From: Telmatactis stephensoni
Taxonomy: Eukaryota; Cnidaria; Anthozoa; Actiniaria; Isophelliidae
DNA: 64,000 bases
Assembly: GCA_029948255.1 (NCBI GenBank)
Contig: JALIZF010001867.1
Span: 372,001 to 436,000 of the forward strand
Reading direction: 5' to 3'
Shown: positions 59,834 through 64,000 of the stretch, one piece after another
Layout: each line of letters begins with the position of its first letter
Position numbering within the stretch: position 1 is the first letter of the stretch
Program-made: the position numbers and the translations under genes
The notes under the pieces: model-generated
What the model saw: only the letters and a program-made list of their open reading frames with translations
Told to the model about the DNA's origin: nothing
Databases searched by the model: none

Positions 59834-59870
59834 CTCTTGATGTTACACAACCTCTTTTTGGGCCAACAAT

Positions 59871-60230
59871 TTGACTTTTTTACAGGAGGGCTTCGTAGTT
59901 GTAGAAAAACTAAAAAGAGTAAAAAATAACCGTACAACAAGGTCTTGAGGAAAATGTTCCATAATACACTAATTGAAAAAGTATCTAAAGAAAAAATATC
60001 CAAGAATTTGACTTTTTAGGGGAGGGCTTGGTAGTTATAGAAAAACTAAATAGAGTAAAAAAAAAGTGTGCAAAATCACCCAACCCCCTCCCCTTTAGTA
60101 GTCAAATAGTTGGCCCCTTACGAATGAACAATTAATTCCAAAAAGTGTCATACCTGAATAAAATCACCCGACCCCCTCCCCTTAAGAAGTCAAATAGATC
60201 AATGCCCCCTTACTAATAAACAATTAATTG
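59871..60230. repeat. Nested direct and inverted repeats
   Basis: A unit built on TTTGACTTTTTAGGGGAGGG and AGAAAAACTAAA occurs at about 59871 and 60007. A second unit, AAAATCACCCAACCCCCTCC with CAATTAATT, occurs at about 60075 and 60160. GACTTTTTAGGGGAGGG and CCCTCCCCTTAAGAAGTC are partly inverted copies. Confidence 0.7.
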
Positions 60231-62298
60231 TTTACGACGTTGCGCACTGCAGACGATTATCTCACATCATGTGCCCAGCTCCTCGCAAGGTGCGCAGACT
60301 CCGTGACAAACTCACTTTTGTAATTTACACTTTTTGAACATGAGACTGATTGATAATGGGAAAACACGTAAAATTAAGTTTGGAGTCTACAAAACTATTG
60401 CTTACAATAATGAAAAAAGAAAAACTGATTCTATTTACGAAAGGGAATTGCCTTGGACGAGCAGAATGCGCTTTTGATTTTTTGTGGTTCTTTAAGATAC
60501 TAAGATAACTAAGAAGTTTGAAAAAGTGTTTATCACGAGAGAAATGTTTTTTTGTAAATTAGCACTAGCTAATCTGTTTGCAATACTAATCAAGATAAAG
60601 TCAATTATACTGAACATCTCTACATAAACACGCCACAAGCTGTGAGGAAAGTAAGTCTCAACAAGACTATTTCTTGTAGAGATGCTATTAATATCAGCAT
60701 AACTGAAGGATTGCATTAACAAATATGTGCAGCTGAATTTCTAAAGAAATTAATTCGGGCTCCCTGTGGTGCTGGAAGTAATCCACTTTGTAGCTGTCAG
60801 ACGCGGGAAACCAATCGAGTGCAAATTTTCAAAAAATACAAGTAAAGCTCAAAGTTATTAGGGAACCTCCCATTGTTAGTTATTATGTATCATGCTAGTA
60901 CTAATAGTGCGAGGGCGAGTGTATTGTAATCCTATCTAAGATTAATTAACTTTGAGACAAACACCGTAAAAACATCTAAAAAGCACCCAAGTGTTTTCAC
61001 CTAGTTTGCAATGTTGGACTTGTGACAGTATTCAAGTATATTAGACCTCGAGACGGCGTGGAGATGATTTACTTGCACACTTAAAAAATTGAAATTGGAA
61101 GTAAGGAGAACAAATAATGGTATATATACAGGGAGTGCATCATCACAATCGTTCAATATGACTTAGAATACCTTTTAACAATAGACAGATCCCCGATGCA
61201 AGCGCGATTTTTATTATTATTGTCTTAATAGAACACTGAGGAACAACACGGCAAATGCTTTGTTCTTTTTTTAGCGTTTTCTTAGCAATAAAATTGCAAT
61301 TTGTTGGTACTTATAATACAGAAAGCCCATGAAAATATACGCAAAACATAATTTTTCCAAACTTTTATTTATTGAAAGCAAAAATAAAGAAATATGTAAA
61401 AAAAAAAAAAAAAAATTAGTTCCATAACGACATGGATACATTCCGCATTAGTTCAAAATATCGAGATCTAATTTTATCATCGTCAAGCAATGCAGCCTTT
61501 GATTTTATAATCTTTTTTTCTGCTTGAATAAACTAAACGGAGCCGACAAGATGCATCTCAATGTAAAAAGATTACGTTATCACTAGGATCAAGAGCAAGT
61601 AAAAATATGTACAAATCGGACTGTTTTTTCCTTTGATGCGGTCACTTTAATTATTTCCTCCATATTGACTCATCAATCGTTCTTTCTTATAAGGAAACGA
61701 TTACGTTTAATGCATGTTACACAATTATTGATGTGTCAGGCCCCTCCCCTGGCCTAGCAAAGGTGAAAACGAAGTATTTATCAGGATAATAAAGATCGAA
61801 CTATTCAAGCAAATAATTATAACGTTAAGATAGATAACGAGAATTTGAAACGAATTCCTCAGAGTAATTTCTGGATATCTTCCCGGGAGGATCGTCTGGA
61901 AAGAGATGAATTAATTTCATTGCATGTCAGGAGAATCTACCCAGGAAAAAAAATGACAATTTTCAAGTGTATCTTAATTCAGATTCAGTTGAATTGGAGT
62001 TTATTACAATTGGTGAATCAAAAGTTAACCACTTATTCTTTGAATAAAGTAAGTCACTCATGCAAACAATGATAATTTACTGTGTCATAATTTAGACAAT
62101 TCGTTATCAATGGCCCACAGAAAACCGCTTAATTTATTTTTGACAAACAGGTTCTGAGATTCCATTTGAGAAAGAATCTTTAGACCTAACAATATGACAA
62201 GACAAAGAGCCTAGAAACACCCATTTCTATCGAATACTGTAGCATTTGAAGCCAAGCGATTGAATGTTTAATACAGAACTAAACTGTTGTTATAAATA
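60231..62298. other. Gene-free stretch
   Basis: A CGGGCTCCCTGTGGTGC motif lies at 60756, and a poly-A run of about 17 at 61401. AATAAA on the - strand near 62134-62141 may end the gene at 62299. No other feature seen. Confidence 0.45.
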
Positions 62299-62393
62299 TT
62301 ACCATGTTGAAAAAATGCGATTTGATGAGATTCCTCCCCGTAAGGAATAATGCATGTCAAGCTGTAGGATCTCAGACATCGATGGTTCCCTAC
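62299..62393 (-). CDS. Putative secreted peptide precursor, second exon
   Basis: This 95-base exon follows a pyrimidine/G-rich acceptor (GTGGCTGTTGTAG), enters in phase 1 and ends in TAA. It reads REPSMSEILQLDMHYSLRGG and ends NRIFSTW. A competing GTAATA donor two bases before the stop is possible. The exact frame sum with exon 1 (151+95 = 82 codons) is the main support. Confidence 0.4.
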
Positions 62394-62564
62394 CTACAAC
62401 AGCCACAACACAATTCGATCCTTTTTTTCATGGAAAACATCTCCTTCCGTTTCTATTCGCTTACATTACATTCACACTTGATCTTTACTACAGAGGTCAT
62501 CGATGAGTTCGAAAACAAAATATTAAGGCGATAATTGAAAAATGAATCCAAGATTTTTACCAAC

Positions 62565-62715
62565 CTTGAAATCGGTAAAAGGAACGATAAAGCACGCCAG
62601 TTTTCGCTGAGTTCCATTTCCCTGGAAAAGGCCTTGGAAGCGGCAGAGCGATGGTGGTGAAGACGTGATAAACAGCAAGGCTAATACCGAAGGATAAAAA
62701 ACTATTAAGGTTCAT
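62565..62715 (-). CDS. Putative secreted peptide precursor, first exon
   Basis: The ATG at 62715 opens MNLNSFLSFGISLAVYHVFT, a plausible signal peptide ending near TTIALPLP. The exon runs 50 codons and ends CAAG|GTTGGT (a weak donor), phase 1. Joined to 62393-62299 it gives an 81-residue product. After the signal peptide it is basic and aromatic. Two Gly-basic sites (PFPGK and FYRFQGR) would be amidation-cleavage sites if this were a neuropeptide precursor, but no repeated peptide is seen, so that reading is speculative. The frame is also open upstream of the ATG, so an earlier exon is possible. Confidence 0.4.
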
Positions 62716-64000
62716 TGGGGATCCAAGACACACAGCCAAAACTTTGTGGTGCTTTGCTGTACAAAATTTCTCCAGGCTCCAGAGGTTGCTTGCTTGTCAA
62801 CAGATAACTGTTCATATAAACCTAGCTTCATCAAATTGGGGACTTGGGAAATCCCCATGTTCTTAAGTAACTACCTGACACAATGCATGTATATTATATC
62901 GCAATTCTGAGCGACAACTTCGCCATCCCATCAGCTGCTGAAGTTCATTCCAAATAATCCCATAATTTATTCATTTTGATCACAATACGATTTTGACTGA
63001 AATGCTAATTAGGCAAGCAGCGGAAGCCAGTGTAAAGAGCTGTTTGGGTTTTGCTTATATCCTTCTTTATTCGCTAATCGTAATAATAAATTTTCCCCAT
63101 GATTTCTCATGGCAATAAAAAAGTTGCTCTTGACTACTGAAATGAAAAGCGAGCTACCAGTTGGTGGCAGAGGTGGGAGGACTTGCGACCGAGTAGTTCG
63201 CCTTCCACGGTTGACCAGGTGGTAACTTATTTGGGCGCTCAATATCTATCCAAAGCTAGCAAATAAAACTTAGAACCCTAACGGGTAAGTTATGTATAGT
63301 GTTTACTTTCATAAAAAATCCACAAAAAAGTCAGGAATATAAGCCAAAGTAGAAGGACGAGTGAGATGTTAAATCAGAAAAAGTAACGTTCCCCAATAAT
63401 CGGTCCTTATTAAAAATGCATGCGAATGATGTGAATGATGTCAAAGAACGACTTCCAAACCCACTACATAGCAGAGTATGAAAGATACTCCAATGAAGTC
63501 TACAAAGACAGCTGGAAATCTACATTCATCTTAAAGACGGTTTGTCATTGAAAGTTTTTTATTGGTTTTTGCCAGCGTGATGGTACTTCAATAAGTGCCA
63601 TAAAACACATCAAACTCGACTTAGTTCTTTTATCATTGTTTATTTTTGAGATAAAAAGATCAAACTCGGCGATGGACCTGCAAAGGCATACGTATTTCCA
63701 TAAAGTTTCGGCAAATCAGTATCATATGCTTTCTAGAAGATGGCCAGAAGACAAACCAACGAATATCGCTTGCACCAGTAAAGTTTCTTGTAAACAAAGT
63801 CTCTGTGGTTGAATTGAGAACAGAAGATCCCCAGTGTTGTTATTTCAGTATTTGTATAGAGTAAATATTCAATAATAAAGGTTAGCATATAAACATGAAT
63901 GTGACTGCAGTGTGTTGATTGCTTTCAAAATAACAGATCCCGGATTTGGTCTTAAAATGTAACACAATTACTTTGAAATTAAATCGGTGAAAGAAACAAA
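62716..64000. other. Gene-free end of window
   Basis: A - strand frame at 63242-63009 has a Pro-rich stretch (VLPPLPPT) before a GTAGCT donor-like site, but no start or partner exon. Otherwise AT-rich with nothing recognised. Confidence 0.4.

Overview
The window looks like nuclear DNA of an animal, most likely an anthozoan cnidarian (stony coral or close relative). The evidence is AT-rich DNA with GT-AG introns, a Numb adaptor gene, rhodopsin-type GPCRs of cnidarian style, a secreted laminin-G/EGF/ShKT protein, a mucin-like membrane protein, and many small palindromic transposons. The species call is inference; I see no bacterial or viral gene.

Layout. 1-5.5 kb: 3' part of a Numb gene on the + strand (second half of the PTB domain and the NPF-containing tail; 5' exons not found). 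10.1-11.4 kb: an intronless + strand gene that fuses a SPRY domain to an R-S-E class ADP-ribosyltransferase, the most unusual protein here. 11.5-15.6 kb: dense in fold-back and inverted-repeat elements, with a small three-exon gene on the - strand (13321 to 12442) that I assembled from splice sites. 16.2-27.1 kb: two paralogous two-exon GPCR genes arranged head to head, with an identical intron position. 31.9-33.1 kb: an intronless neuropeptide-type GPCR. 33-40 kb: no gene seen, but three tandem-repeat arrays, a pogo-like element and a cluster of TGACGTCA sites. 40.4-45.5 kb: a three-exon - strand gene for a mucin-like single-pass membrane protein. 48.7-55.2 kb: a six-exon - strand gene for a secreted LamG/EGF/ShKT protein, all introns phase 1. 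57-64 kb: a possible 5' exon, simple repeats, a 670-bp element with long inverted ends, and a possible two-exon - strand gene for an 81-residue secreted peptide.

The genes do not form one pathway. The two - strand genes at 40-55 kb both make extracellular or surface proteins and could act in matrix or adhesion, but only position suggests this. The three GPCRs are separate signalling receptors. At least five families of short non-autonomous elements recur, including a 140-141 bp MITE whose two arms stay matched within each copy while diverging between copies. Exon borders come from reading splice sites and frames by eye; no alignment or transcript data were available.
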